DNA from: Betaproteobacteria bacterium
GTDB lineage: Bacteria; Pseudomonadota; Gammaproteobacteria; Burkholderiales; SG8-41
Direction of reading: 5' to 3'
Assembly: GCA_025363435.1 (NCBI GenBank)
Contig: JANYDY010000107.1
Location: 1 to 55,396 of the forward strand
DNA: 55,396 nucleotides
A model generated the notes under the pieces. That model searched no databases. It worked only from the letters and a program-made list of their open reading frames with translations, and had not been told where the DNA came from. Within the stretch, counting starts at the first letter, position 1. Each line of letters begins with the position of its first letter. Positions 36,707 through 47,442 of this stretch are shown piece after piece. The translations under genes were made by a program, and so were the position numbers.

Positions 36707-37470
36707 TTTTTACAATTGCCGGCAAGGAACTCAAATCGATCTTTTCGTCGCCGCTGGCCTGGATAGTACTGACCCTGCTGCAGCTGATCCTGTCGTTCGG
36801 TTTTCTCAAACGGCTCGATGACTTCATGCAGATCCAGCCGCAGCTGATGCAGGCGCCGAATCCGCCGGGCGTCACCGAGCTGGTGGTGGTGCCGGTCTTC
36901 GCAACCTGCGCAGTCATCATGCTGTTTGCGGTGCCGTTGCTGGCGATGCGCCTGATTGCAGAAGAACGCCGCAATCAGACGATGGTGCTCCTGATATCGG
37001 CGCCGCTGTCGATCACCGAAATCGTGCTCGGCAAATTCGCCGGACTGATGGTTTTCCTGCTGTTGATTATCGGCGTCACCACATTGATGCCGCTGGCGCT
37101 GATGATCGGCGGGCGTCTTGATTTCGGCCTGCTGGCGAGCGTAATCGGCGGCGTCGCCCTGCTCGCCGCCTGTTTCGCCGCGGTTGCGCTTTATGCTTCG
37201 TGTTTGACCGCGCAACCGATTTCTGCGGCCATCATTGCTTTCAGTCTGCTGCTCGGCATGCTGCTCACCGGTGAAACCGCCAGTGACGGCCTGCGCGAAC
37301 GCGGCTGGACGGTACCGGCGGCACTTGCCCAGGTGCTGTCACCGCTGAAAAATTTCGAATCCTTCGCCAAGGGTACGCTCGACAGCTACAGCATTGCCTG
37401 CATGCTGCTGTTGACGGCGGTTTTTCTGGTACTTGCCATCCGCCGCCTCGACGCGGCGCGGCTGGGCTGA
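36703..37470 (+). CDS. ABC-2-type permease (GldF-like)
   Basis: A 255-residue membrane protein with six predicted helices. The start MIFTIAGKELKSIFSSPLAW and the segment EERRNQTMVLLISAPLSITEIVLGKFAGL are typical of NosY/GldF-like ABC-2 permeases. It overlaps the ATPase gene by 4 bases (ATGA) and precedes the GldG-like gene by 5 bp. In Bacteroidota GldA/GldF/GldG support gliding; a betaproteobacterial copy without other gliding genes probably has a different envelope function. Confidence 0.88.
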   Translation: MIFTIAGKELKSIFSSPLAWIVLTLLQLILSFGFLKRLDDFMQIQPQLMQAPNPPGVTELVVVPVFATCAVIMLFAVPLLAMRLIAEERRNQTMVLLISAPLSITEIVLGKFAGLMVFLLLIIGVTTLMPLALMIGGRLDFGLLASVIGGVALLAACFAAVALYASCLTAQPISAAIIAFSLLLGMLLTGETASDGLRERGWTVPAALAQVLSPLKNFESFAKGTLDSYSIACMLLLTAVFLVLAIRRLDAARLG

Positions 37471-37475
37471 GCACG

Positions 37476-38825
37476 ATGCAGGCCGGCCTCAGACTGCGTG
37501 TGCAAATGCTTGTGCAGAACGGGCTCTTCGTCGTTCTGCTCGTCGCCTTCACTGCGCTGATCGCCTATTTCGCGCAGGAGTACCGCGTGATGCAGGACAT
37601 CACGCAAAACGGCCGCAACACGCTGTCGCAACAGGCGCGCGATGTGTTGGGCAAGCTCGGTGAACCGGTGAAGATCACCGTTTACGCCAATCAGCAGGAT
37701 GTGCGCGGCGACATTCGCAAGCAGTTGCGCGATTTCTTTGCGCCGTATCAACGTGTGCGACCGGACATCACGGTCAACTTTGTCGATCCGCGCGAAGAGC
37801 CAAAGCTCGCCCAGGCCGCCGGCATCCGCGCACCCGGCGAAGCCATCATTGAATACGGCCAGAAAAAAGAACATCTGACGAATTACAATGAGCAATCTTT
37901 CGTCAACGCGCTGATGCGCCTGATGCGCGCCGGCGAACGCCTGCTGATGTCGCTCGAAGGCCACGGCGAGCGCCGCCTCAATGGCATCGCCAACCACGAT
38001 CTCGGCGAATTCGGCAAACAACTCAACGCCAAGGGTTTCCAGACCAACAGCGTGAATCTCGCCATCGCACCCGAAGTGCCGGCGAATGCAAATGTGTTCC
38101 TGATTGCAACACCGCAGGTCGATCTGCAACCTGCCGAAGTGCAGAAAATCCGCCAGTTCGTGCAGGGCGGCGGCAACCTCTTGTGGTTGATTGATCAGGA
38201 ACCGCTGCGCGGCCTGCAACCGGTCGCCGAACAACTCGGGCTGGTGCTCGGACCCGGCACCGTGGTCGATCCCGACGCCGCACGTCTGAATGCTTCGCCG
38301 GCGGTCGCCATCGGCGCAGGATACGGACGCCATGCCATCACCGACAATTTCACGCTCAACACGGTGTTTCCGTTCGCCCGCCAGATCGGCGCCAACGAAG
38401 GCCGCGACTGGCGCGTCACCCGCCTGATCGACGTCGCGCCGCGCGGCTGGGTTGAAATGGGCAAGCTCGACGACAAAATCGGTTTCGACAAGGGCCGCGA
38501 CATTCCCGGCCCGGTCACGATCGCGCTGGCGCTGGAGCGCACCGCCAACGACCGCGCGCAACGCATCGTGGTGATCGGCAACGGCAGTTTTCTCGCCAAC
38601 CAGTTTCTCGGCAACGGCGGCAATCTCGACCTCGGCATGAATATGGTCAACTGGCTGGCCGGCGACGACGCAATGATCACGCTGCAACCGCGCGCAACCA
38701 TCGACAGCAACCTCGAACTCGGCCGCGCCTCGCAGTACTTTCTGCTATTCGGCTTTTTCGTCTTCCTGCCGCTGGCATTTGCGGGAATCGGCGTGCTGAT
38801 CTGGTGGCGCCGCCGCAAGGGATGA
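37476..38825 (+). CDS. GldG-like ABC-associated periplasmic/membrane protein
   Basis: A 449-residue protein with one N-terminal helix (VQNGLFVVLLVAFTALIAYFA) and one near the C-terminus (YFLLFGFFVFLPLAFAGIGV). Between them lies a large periplasmic region with VKITVYANQQDVRGDIRKQL, LLMSLEGHGERRLNG and NLLWLIDQEPLRGLQPVAEQL. This is the GldG/ABC_transp_aux layout. Substrate or partner is unknown. It is coupled to the DUF4340 gene by an ATGA overlap. Confidence 0.85.
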   Translation: MQAGLRLRVQMLVQNGLFVVLLVAFTALIAYFAQEYRVMQDITQNGRNTLSQQARDVLGKLGEPVKITVYANQQDVRGDIRKQLRDFFAPYQRVRPDITVNFVDPREEPKLAQAAGIRAPGEAIIEYGQKKEHLTNYNEQSFVNALMRLMRAGERLLMSLEGHGERRLNGIANHDLGEFGKQLNAKGFQTNSVNLAIAPEVPANANVFLIATPQVDLQPAEVQKIRQFVQGGGNLLWLIDQEPLRGLQPVAEQLGLVLGPGTVVDPDAARLNASPAVAIGAGYGRHAITDNFTLNTVFPFARQIGANEGRDWRVTRLIDVAPRGWVEMGKLDDKIGFDKGRDIPGPVTIALALERTANDRAQRIVVIGNGSFLANQFLGNGGNLDLGMNMVNWLAGDDAMITLQPRATIDSNLELGRASQYFLLFGFFVFLPLAFAGIGVLIWWRRRKG

Positions 38826-39700
38826 AAAAAAGCCTTTTGATCAACGCGGGCCTGCTCGCAACGATTATCGTGCTCGGGCTGGTGGCATGGCTCAAACCGT
38901 CGAACAGCGATACGTCGCAGCGCTTGTCGACCCTGAAGGCCGCCGACGTCAGAACGATCGAGGTCGTCGTCGGTCCGGCGAAACCCGTGACCCTTGAGCG
39001 CATTGCCGCTGAATGGCAGATTGCCGGGCCGTTCCAGGCGCGCGCCGATGCCTTTCAAGTGCAACGCCTGCTTGAATTGCTCGAGGCAAAAGCCGGCAGC
39101 CGCTTCCCGGCCGCGGGGCTGGCGCGTTACGGACTCAATGAGCCCTATGCGCGCATCAAGATTGCGAATCAGGAATTCAGTTTCGGTGCGGCTAACGAAA
39201 TGAGCCGCGAAATGTACGTGATGAGCGGTGACAGCATTTATCTGCTGCCGCTGCGCTACGGCGCAGTGCTGCCGAAGAGCACGCTTGATCTGGTCAGCAA
39301 ACAATTGTTCGGCGCTGATGAGGCGCCCATCGCCTTCGATTTCGGTTCGTTCAAAGTCGAACAAACCGATGGGAAATGGACGCTGAAAATGACCTCGACC
39401 AGCCTGCCTGCGGCGGAGGCAGGCCCTGACGACATCAATCGCTGGGTCGACGACTGGCGGCTTGCCGGCGCCATCGGCCTGCGCCCGCCGTCGAAAAACC
39501 AGCCGGTTGGCGCATTAAAAGTAGTTCTGAAAAACGGCACACCGGTTGTTCTCAAAATTCTCGAGCGCGCAGCCAACACCGTGATCTCGCGCGACGACGA
39601 ACCGTTTGAATATATTTTGAGCGCCGAGACAGCGAAGCGATTGCTGATGCCGCCCGGCACGCTGGCAGCCGCGCCGCCGGCAGCGCCCCCCGCCAAATAA
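38822..39700 (+). CDS. DUF4340 domain-containing membrane-anchored protein
   Basis: A 292-residue protein with an N-terminal anchor (LLINAGLLATIIVLGLVAWL) and a periplasmic domain of repeated beta units. One of these runs ERIAAEWQIAGPFQARADAF, and DGKWTLKMTSTSLP is another. The pattern fits DUF4340, which often travels with GldFG-like ABC genes; the function is unknown. It ends in Ala/Pro (APPAAPPAK). The ATG overlaps the upstream stop by 4 bases and mutM starts 3 bp after its stop, so mutM depends on this transcript. Confidence 0.85.
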   Translation: MKKSLLINAGLLATIIVLGLVAWLKPSNSDTSQRLSTLKAADVRTIEVVVGPAKPVTLERIAAEWQIAGPFQARADAFQVQRLLELLEAKAGSRFPAAGLARYGLNEPYARIKIANQEFSFGAANEMSREMYVMSGDSIYLLPLRYGAVLPKSTLDLVSKQLFGADEAPIAFDFGSFKVEQTDGKWTLKMTSTSLPAAEAGPDDINRWVDDWRLAGAIGLRPPSKNQPVGALKVVLKNGTPVVLKILERAANTVISRDDEPFEYILSAETAKRLLMPPGTLAAAPPAAPPAK

Positions 39701-39702
39701 CC

Positions 39703-40521
39703 GTGCCCGAACTGCCCGAGGTAGAAACCACGCGGCGCGGACTCGAACCACTGGTGCGCGGCGCCACCGTCGCCGCGGTTGTCGTTCGCAACCGCGCGTT
39801 GCGCCAGCCGGTACCGCGCGATCTTGCCCGCACCCTGGTCAACCGCCGCATCGACGCGCTTGAACGGCGCGGCAAATACCTGCTGTTTCGCGCCGGCGAC
39901 GGCACGCTGATTGTGCATCTGGGCATGTCGGGCCGGCTGTGGGTCGTCACCGCCGATGTCGCACCGGCAACACATGACCATTTCGATCTGGCGCTCGCCA
40001 ACGGCAATATCGTGCGCTACCGCGATCCGCGCCGCTTCGGCCTGGTGCTGTGGCAGCGCGGTGATCCGCTTGCGCATAAATTGTTGCGCGACATCGGGCC
40101 CGAACCGTTTTCAGAAGCGTTCAACGCAGACTGGCTCTACAAGGAAACCCGCACGCGCAGCAGCGCCATCAAGATCGCGATCATGGACAGCCATCTGGTC
40201 GCCGGCGTCGGCAACATTTACGCCAGCGAAGCGCTGTTCAGGGCGCGCATCAATCCGAAACTGCCGGCGCGCCGGCTCGGCCCGGCGCGCTGCGCAACAC
40301 TGGTGCAAACCGTGCGCGAAACACTTGCCGATGCGATCGAAGCCGGCGGCTCAAGCCTGCGCGACTATGTCAATTCCAAAGGCGAGGCGGGCTATTTTCA
40401 GAACAATTTTTCGGTCTACGACCGCGCCGGCAAACCCTGCCTGACTTGCGGCACGGCTATCCGCAGCCTGGTGCTGGGACAGCGCTCGACTTTTTACTGC
40501 CCGCGCTGCCAGGCCCGTTAG
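39703..40521 (+). CDS. mutM: formamidopyrimidine-DNA glycosylase
   Basis: A 272-residue bifunctional glycosylase/AP lyase that removes 8-oxoguanine. The start PELPEVETTRRGLEPL has the catalytic Pro and Glu. The zinc finger near the C-terminus is CLTCGTAIRSLVLGQRST followed by FYCPRCQAR. The start is GTG 39703. It is convergent with the ferredoxin gene (4 bp gap). It lies at the end of the ABC cassette transcript. Confidence 0.97.
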   Translation: MPELPEVETTRRGLEPLVRGATVAAVVVRNRALRQPVPRDLARTLVNRRIDALERRGKYLLFRAGDGTLIVHLGMSGRLWVVTADVAPATHDHFDLALANGNIVRYRDPRRFGLVLWQRGDPLAHKLLRDIGPEPFSEAFNADWLYKETRTRSSAIKIAIMDSHLVAGVGNIYASEALFRARINPKLPARRLGPARCATLVQTVRETLADAIEAGGSSLRDYVNSKGEAGYFQNNFSVYDRAGKPCLTCGTAIRSLVLGQRSTFYCPRCQAR

Positions 40522-40525
40522 ACCG

Positions 40526-41839
<1,314 letters not shown>

Positions 41840-41854
41840 CAATGCGACCCGCGC

Positions 41855-43198
41855 CTACTTCGCCGCCGGCCCCGGCACGATTGAATTCTCTTCGGCGCCG
41901 ACCACTACCGTTACCATGCGCGCCGGGTCGACATGGCGCGCGAAAGCACGCCGGATTTCGTCGATGCTGACCTTCTCGACGCTAACGGTGAAATCGTCCA
42001 GATAAGTCAGCGGTAAATCGTAAAACCCGATCGCCGCCAGGTTATCGACGATCTTGCGATTGCTGTCGATGCGCAGCGCGAATCCGCCGATGATGTTCTG
42101 CTTGGCTTTGCTCAACTCGTCTGCGGTCGGGCCGTTGGCGAGAAACTCGGCGAGTGTTTTGCGCACCACCGCCAGCGCTTCGGCGGCCTGATCGCGCCGC
42201 GTCTGCAAGCCGATCACGAAGGGGCCGCGCTCCTTCAGCGGCATGAAATAACTGTACGCCGAATAAGCGAGGCCGCGTTTGGAGCGTACTTCGTCGACGA
42301 AGCGAGAAACAAATCCACCGCCGCCAAGTATGTAATTGCCGACGTAGAGCGGGAAATAATCAGGGTCATCGCGACGGATGCCGGGCATGCCGACCAGCAG
42401 ATGGCTTTGCGTGGCGGGGTGGGCGACCACGCGCGTGTCCGCGCGCTCGAGCGAGGCGACCGGCGGGATGGCGTCAACCGTTTCGCCGCGCGGCAAACCT
42501 GCCGTCAGCTGTTCGGCGATCGCGGCCGCCTGTTCGCGCGTGACGTCCCCCATCATCGCGATCACCGCACGATTTGCCGAATAGTAGCGGCGGTAGAAAC
42601 GCTCAAGGTCGTCGCGCGTGATTGCGGCAACGCTGGCGGCCTCGCCCGAACCGCGCAGCCCGTATGGATGCGTGCCGTAAATCATGCGGCTGAAATTGCG
42701 GTTCAACAACGTCTCGGGTTTGGTGTCGGCTTCCTTGATCGCGCCAACCGCACGCGCTTTTTCACGATCCAGCACATCGGCCGGAAATTCGGGCTGCTGC
42801 AGTATCCGCGCAAACAGATCGAGCGCTTGCTGCATTTCGGTTTTTCTGGTCAGCGTGCGCAGCGATACGCCGCCGCGGTCGCCGTCAAAACGGTTGCCGA
42901 GCTGGGCGCCGGTGTCAGCCATGCGGCGTGATATTTCGCTCTCGGACAACCCGCCGGCGCCGAGCCGCATGAGCCCCAGCGTCATACCGGCGACGCCGGA
43001 TTTTGCCGGCGTATCAAAAACAGAGCCTGCGGCAAAATCAATACTGACGTCGAACATCGGCAGATCGTGGCTCTCGACAAAATAAACCCGTGCGCCGCTT
43101 TTGGTCTGCCAGTACTGTATCGGCAGCAAGGCCGCGGCCGGCAGGGCCGTGAGCGCAAAAACGATTGCGGCCAGTGCCGCCGAAAATTTACTGCCCAT
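41855..43198 (-). CDS. M16 family peptidase-like protein, inactive-type subunit
   Basis: A 447-residue protein with a signal peptide (MGSKFSAALAAIVFALTALP, to about residue 24). It has the M16 fold (VFDTPAKSGVAGMTLGLMRL, SKRGLAYSAYSYF). The zinc motif HxxEH is missing where it should be (GVAGMTLGLM). In M16B pairs one subunit is catalytic and the other binds substrate; this is the substrate-binding type. ATG 43198 overlaps the end of the active partner by 11 bp, so they form a coupled pair in the periplasm. Confidence 0.9.
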   Translation of the reverse strand: MGSKFSAALAAIVFALTALPAAALLPIQYWQTKSGARVYFVESHDLPMFDVSIDFAAGSVFDTPAKSGVAGMTLGLMRLGAGGLSESEISRRMADTGAQLGNRFDGDRGGVSLRTLTRKTEMQQALDLFARILQQPEFPADVLDREKARAVGAIKEADTKPETLLNRNFSRMIYGTHPYGLRGSGEAASVAAITRDDLERFYRRYYSANRAVIAMMGDVTREQAAAIAEQLTAGLPRGETVDAIPPVASLERADTRVVAHPATQSHLLVGMPGIRRDDPDYFPLYVGNYILGGGGFVSRFVDEVRSKRGLAYSAYSYFMPLKERGPFVIGLQTRRDQAAEALAVVRKTLAEFLANGPTADELSKAKQNIIGGFALRIDSNRKIVDNLAAIGFYDLPLTYLDDFTVSVEKVSIDEIRRAFARHVDPARMVTVVVGAEENSIVPGPAAK

Positions 43199-44582
43199 GG
43201 CGAATTCCTTGCGTGGCCGGTGCCGGTTTGCGGCCTTCGACCGGCTGTGGATCAAGCACCGCGATCGTCAAACTGTCGTCGGTCAGGTATTTTTTTGCTA
43301 CGGCCTGCACTTCCGCAGCAGTTACCGCCTGCAGTTTCTTCAGCATGACGTCGATCGTGCGATGCGGGTAGCCGGCGACTTCCAGCGAACCGATCTGCAT
43401 GGCCTGGAAAAAAATCGAATCGCGCTCGAACACCTGGCCGGCGATGACCTGCGCCTTGATGCGTTTTAGTTCTTCTTCGCTGACGCCGTCGGTGGCGATT
43501 TTTGCGAGCTCGCGGCGCAAGGCGCGTTCCAGCTCTTCGATCGTGCGGCCGGTCGCCGGTATGCCGGTCACCATGAACAGGCCCGGGCCGCGCTGCGTGT
43601 TGTCGTAACCGGCGTTCACCGCGTTGGCGATTTTTTCTTCGCGCACCAGTGTGCTGGTCAAACGCGCCGCCTCGCCGCCATCGAGAACACCCGCGAGCAT
43701 TTCAAGCGCGTAGGGCTCCGTTTCGTTTTCGACATCACGCAATACAGGCGCGCGCCAGGCCATCGTCAATGCCGGCAGTTCGGCCGGCGCCTTGACCGAA
43801 ATGCGCCGGATGCCGCGCTGCGGCGGTTCGTCCTGCGGCTTGCGCACTGGCATAACCTTCGGTTTGAGCGGACCGAAATATTTTTCCGCCATTGCAAATA
43901 CGTCGTTTGCCGCGACATCGCCGGCGACGACGACGATGGCGTTGTTCGGTGCGTACCAGCGCTGGTACCAGTCAAGCGCGTCAGTGTAGGTCATGCTTTG
44001 CAGGTCACTCATCCAGCCGATCACCGGTCGGCCATAGGGATGCGCCGTGAAAATCGCCGACATCAGCTGCTCGTTGACCACGCCGCGCGCCTGGTCTTCT
44101 GTGCGCAGACGGCGCTCTTCCATGACGACGTTGATCTCCTTGTCGAATTCTGCTTTGGAAATGATGAGATTGGCCATGCGGTCAGCCTCGAGCCGGAAGG
44201 ACAATTCGAGCTGTGATTTATGCAACTGCTGGTGATAGCCGGTGAAATCGCGCGAGGTGAATGCATTCTCGCGCCCGCCGGCGGCCGCGACCAGCCGTGA
44301 AAACTCGCCGCCGGGCACGTTGCTCGTGCCTTTGAACATCATGTGCTCGAGCACGTGGGCGACACCGGTGGTGCCGTTGAATTCATCGATGCTGCCGGCC
44401 TTGTACCAGACCATCGATACGACGGTCGGCGCACGATGATCTTCCTTGACGATGACGCGCAAGCCGTTGGCCAGGGTCTTTTCCACGGTTTGCGCCAGTG
44501 CGGGCCGCAGCGCCAGCACTGCAACGGCAGCAACGACGCAAAGGAAAGCGTGCATTGCCTTAATGCGAAACTGGTGTCTCAT
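43188..44582 (-). CDS. M16 family zinc peptidase, active subunit
   Basis: A 464-residue peptidase with a signal peptide (cleavage near Ala30, ALRPALA/QTVEK). The zinc motif HxxEH is HVLEHMMFKGT, with the downstream Glu in NVVMEERRLRTEDQA. It degrades peptides in the periplasm, with the neighbouring inactive subunit as likely partner. Its start faces ftsY across a 184-bp divergent gap. AGG lies 7 bases before ATG 44582. Confidence 0.93.
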   Translation of the reverse strand: MRHQFRIKAMHAFLCVVAAVAVLALRPALAQTVEKTLANGLRVIVKEDHRAPTVVSMVWYKAGSIDEFNGTTGVAHVLEHMMFKGTSNVPGGEFSRLVAAAGGRENAFTSRDFTGYHQQLHKSQLELSFRLEADRMANLIISKAEFDKEINVVMEERRLRTEDQARGVVNEQLMSAIFTAHPYGRPVIGWMSDLQSMTYTDALDWYQRWYAPNNAIVVVAGDVAANDVFAMAEKYFGPLKPKVMPVRKPQDEPPQRGIRRISVKAPAELPALTMAWRAPVLRDVENETEPYALEMLAGVLDGGEAARLTSTLVREEKIANAVNAGYDNTQRGPGLFMVTGIPATGRTIEELERALRRELAKIATDGVSEEELKRIKAQVIAGQVFERDSIFFQAMQIGSLEVAGYPHRTIDVMLKKLQAVTAAEVQAVAKKYLTDDSLTIAVLDPQPVEGRKPAPATQGIRHGQ

Positions 44583-44766
44583 GCATCATCCTGGTTTGAG
44601 TGGTAGCCCGCGACCGGCTTTCCGGCTAGAATTTTAAGTCAATTGCGACACCCGCGCTCATCTCATGCGCCGGCATTGCTTAACCGGGCGATCATTGTGT
44701 CCTCACATCAACTAAATTCCCGACGCCGGCGGCAAAACCGTGCCACGCTTATTGACCGCGCGCGAC

Positions 44767-45744
44767 ATGTTTAGTTTCCTCAAAGGCAAACAGAATGAGA
44801 ATGACGTCGCGCAGGACGGCTGGGGACAGCGCCTGCGCGACGGCCTGGCGCGCACGCGCAAGGTCCTCAACACGGATCTCGGTGATCTATTCGCCGGCGC
44901 GCGCATCGACGATGCGTTTTTCGAAGCGCTTGAGACCACACTGCTCGCCGCCGACGTTGGCGTTGCCGCCAGCAGCTTTCTAATCAGCCGCCTGCGCGAG
45001 GAGGCGCGCCGCGCCGGATATCGCGAACCGCGCGAACTCAAGAATGCCTTGCGCGCGGCGATGCTTGAAATGCTGGCGCCGATCGCGGTGCCGCTCGACG
45101 TTACGACTCAACACCCGTTCATCATCATGCTGGTCGGCGTCAACGGCGCCGGCAAAACCACCTCGATTGGAAAACTTGCCAGCCATTTTCAGAAAAGCGG
45201 CAGATCCGTCCTGCTTGCTGCGGGCGACACGTTTCGCGCGGCGGCGCGCGAACAACTACAGACCTGGGGGGAGCGCAACAACGTCGCCGTCATCACGCAG
45301 CAATCGGGCGATGCCGCCGCAGTTATTTTTGACGCGGTGAATGCCGCGCATGCGCGCGATATCGATGTTGTGCTGGCCGATACCGCCGGCCGCCTGCCGA
45401 CGCAATTGCACTTGATGGAAGAGATCAAAAAAGTCAGCCGCGTGATCGCCAAAGCCGCGCCGGGTGCGCCGCACGAAGTGCTGCTGGTGCTCGACGCCAA
45501 CACCGGTCAGAATGCCGTCAATCAGGTCAGGGCTTTTGACGCAGCGCTCGGCGTTACCGGTCTCGTTTTGACCAAGCTCGACGGCACCGCCAAAGGCGGT
45601 GTGATCTGTGCGATTGCGCATTTGCGCGCCGGGGCTGCGGCGGGCCGCCCGCCGATTCCACTGCGCTTTATCGGCGTCGGCGAAGGCATTGATGATCTGC
45701 AGCCGTTCAATGCAGAGGAATTCGTTGATGCACTACTCGGTTAA
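44767..45744 (+). CDS. ftsY: signal recognition particle receptor FtsY
   Basis: A 325-residue SRP-type GTPase that targets membrane proteins. The NG domain has LVGVNGAGKTTSIGKLA (G1), DTFRAAAREQLQTWGE, DTAGRLPTQLHLMEE (G3) and TKLDGTAKGG. The acidic A domain of enteric FtsY is absent, leaving only about 25 residues before the N domain. ATG 44767 is chosen for the typical start MFSFLKGK; GTG 44740 is also open. It heads ftsY-ftsE-ftsX. Confidence 0.96.
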   Translation: MFSFLKGKQNENDVAQDGWGQRLRDGLARTRKVLNTDLGDLFAGARIDDAFFEALETTLLAADVGVAASSFLISRLREEARRAGYREPRELKNALRAAMLEMLAPIAVPLDVTTQHPFIIMLVGVNGAGKTTSIGKLASHFQKSGRSVLLAAGDTFRAAAREQLQTWGERNNVAVITQQSGDAAAVIFDAVNAAHARDIDVVLADTAGRLPTQLHLMEEIKKVSRVIAKAAPGAPHEVLLVLDANTGQNAVNQVRAFDAALGVTGLVLTKLDGTAKGGVICAIAHLRAGAAAGRPPIPLRFIGVGEGIDDLQPFNAEEFVDALLG

Positions 45745-45765
45745 CAGTTCACTGCTCACGCGCTC

Positions 45766-46431
45766 ATGATTTCCTTCAGCCACGTTTCGAAACGTTATCC
45801 CGGCGGCCACCAGGCGCTGCAGGATGTCAGCTTTTCGATCAATGCGGGCGAGCTGGTTTTTGTTACCGGCCATTCGGGCGCGGGCAAAAGCACGCTGCTG
45901 AAACTGCTGGTCGCGATCGAGCGGCCGACCAGCGGCAGCGTCATCGTCAACGGGCAGAATGTCGGCGCACTCGGTCGTCGCGCCGTGCCGTTCATGCGGC
46001 GCAGCTTCGGGCTGGTGTTCCAGGATCACAAACTTTTATTCGACCGCAGTGTGTTCGACAACGTCGCGCTGCCCTTGCAAATCGCCGGCTTTCCCGGCCG
46101 CGACGCGGCGCGGCGCGTGCGCGCGGCGCTCGACAAAGTGGGCCTGCTCAAATATGAAACGGCGATGCCGATCACGCTGTCGGGCGGAGAACAACAACGT
46201 TTATGCATGGCGCGCGCGATTGTGCACCGGCCGGCGATACTGCTCGCCGACGAGCCGACCGGTAATCTGGACACCGATTACGCGCTGGAAATCGGCGAAC
46301 TGATCCGTTCATTCAATCAGGTTGGCGTCACCGCCATCATCGCTACGCACGACCAGACTTTGCTCGCGCGGCTGGCGCCTCGCGTGATTTCCCTCAAGCA
46401 CGGCGCGCTTGAATCGGGAGGCGCCGCGTGA
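45766..46431 (+). CDS. ftsE: cell division ATP-binding protein FtsE
   Basis: A 221-residue ABC ATPase. It starts MISFSHVSKRYPGGHQALQD. Walker A is GHSGAGKSTLL, the signature is LSGGEQQRLCM and Walker B is ILLADEPTGNLDT. With FtsX it links ATP hydrolysis to activation of periplasmic amidases during division. Its stop overlaps the ftsX GTG start. Confidence 0.97.
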   Translation: MISFSHVSKRYPGGHQALQDVSFSINAGELVFVTGHSGAGKSTLLKLLVAIERPTSGSVIVNGQNVGALGRRAVPFMRRSFGLVFQDHKLLFDRSVFDNVALPLQIAGFPGRDAARRVRAALDKVGLLKYETAMPITLSGGEQQRLCMARAIVHRPAILLADEPTGNLDTDYALEIGELIRSFNQVGVTAIIATHDQTLLARLAPRVISLKHGALESGGAA

Positions 46432-47333
46432 GAGCCTGGCTGGCCGCACATGCGGGAGGCTTCGGCGCGGCGCTGGAGAGAATCGCCTTTGCACCGCTCG
46501 GCAGCGCACTCAATGCACTGGTGATCGGCATTGCACTCAGTCTGCCGGTAGGCCTGTATTTACTCGTCTCGAATTTACAAGCGGCGTCGCACCAGTTGAC
46601 CGCCGCGCCGCAAATCAGCGCCTTCATGGCGCTCGATGCAAACCGCGCTGAAATCGCGCAAATCGAAGCGCGGCTGAAACAGACCCCGCAGATCGCCGCG
46701 TACCGGCTGGTGCCGCGCGAACAGGCGCTGGCCGAGTTGAAAAAATCGAGCGGCTTGACCGACGTGATCGACGGTCTGCCGCAGAACCCGCTGCCGGACG
46801 CCTTTGTCATCGACGCCGCTGATCCGTCACCGACGGCACTCGAAGCGCTGCGCGACGAAATCCGCCAGTGGCCGCGTGTCGCGCATGTGCAACTCGACGC
46901 CCAGTGGGCGCGCCGGCTCGACGCCGGCTTGCGCTTCTCGCGAATGGTCGCCGCCATTCTCGGCACGCTGCTGGGTATTGCGCTGGTTGCCGTCACCTTT
47001 AATACGATACGGCTGCAGGTGTTGACGCGCCGCGAAGAGATTGAAGTCATCAAGCTGATCGGCGCCACCGACGCGTTTATACAACGGCCCTTTTTGTACT
47101 TCGGCGCACTGCAGGGGCTTGCAGGGGGTGCGGTGGCCTGGCTGATTGTCAGCGCCGGCGCCTATCTTGCGAACCGCAGCCTCGGCGAGCTGTCGCATGT
47201 TTATGCGTCGCTGCTGCAACTCAACGCCCTCACCCCGGGCGACAGTCTTGCCCTGCTGCTGACGCCGGCGTCACTCGGCTGGTTCGGCGCTTGGCTTTCG
47301 GTCAGCCGGCATCTCGCCTTGATCGAGCGATAG
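46428..47333 (+). CDS. ftsX: cell division protein FtsX
   Basis: A 301-residue membrane protein with four helices. The first (about 22-45) precedes a periplasmic loop with YRLVPREQALAELKKSSGL. The membrane region contains RLQVLTRREEIEVIKLIGAT, the typical coupling stretch. The start is GTG 46428 in a GTGA overlap with ftsE. Together FtsEX act at the septum. Confidence 0.96.
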   Translation: MRAWLAAHAGGFGAALERIAFAPLGSALNALVIGIALSLPVGLYLLVSNLQAASHQLTAAPQISAFMALDANRAEIAQIEARLKQTPQIAAYRLVPREQALAELKKSSGLTDVIDGLPQNPLPDAFVIDAADPSPTALEALRDEIRQWPRVAHVQLDAQWARRLDAGLRFSRMVAAILGTLLGIALVAVTFNTIRLQVLTRREEIEVIKLIGATDAFIQRPFLYFGALQGLAGGAVAWLIVSAGAYLANRSLGELSHVYASLLQLNALTPGDSLALLLTPASLGWFGAWLSVSRHLALIER

Positions 47334-47340
47334 AAATATA

Positions 47341-47367
47341 ATTATTTGTTTTTAAACAAATAATTTT
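47341..47367 (+). terminator. possible terminator after ftsX
   Basis: An AT-only inverted repeat (47341-47350 with 47355-47364, 4-base loop) ends in TTTT and begins 7 bp after the ftsX stop. The stem has ten pairs but is weak. It would separate ftsYEX from rpoH. Confidence 0.45.
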
Positions 47368-47415
47368 CATATGGCGCAGCAAAATCCAGCGATCGGGCTG
47401 GAACCAACCGGCGGA

Positions 47416-47442
47416 TTGGCACTCTAATAAACAGAGTGCTAA
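47416..47442 (+). promoter_or_regulatory. CIRCE-like HrcA operator upstream of rpoH
   Basis: TTGGCACTC, nine bases, then GAGTGCTAA. The CIRCE consensus is TTAGCACTC-N9-GAGTGCTAA, so 17 of 18 arm bases match and the spacer is exactly nine. It is bound by the heat-shock repressor HrcA in other bacteria. Here it overlaps a promoter in front of rpoH. Confidence 0.88.

Noticed and set aside
37386-38687. Minus-strand open frame of 433 codons
   Set aside because: It is antisense to the GldG-like gene and has no domain.
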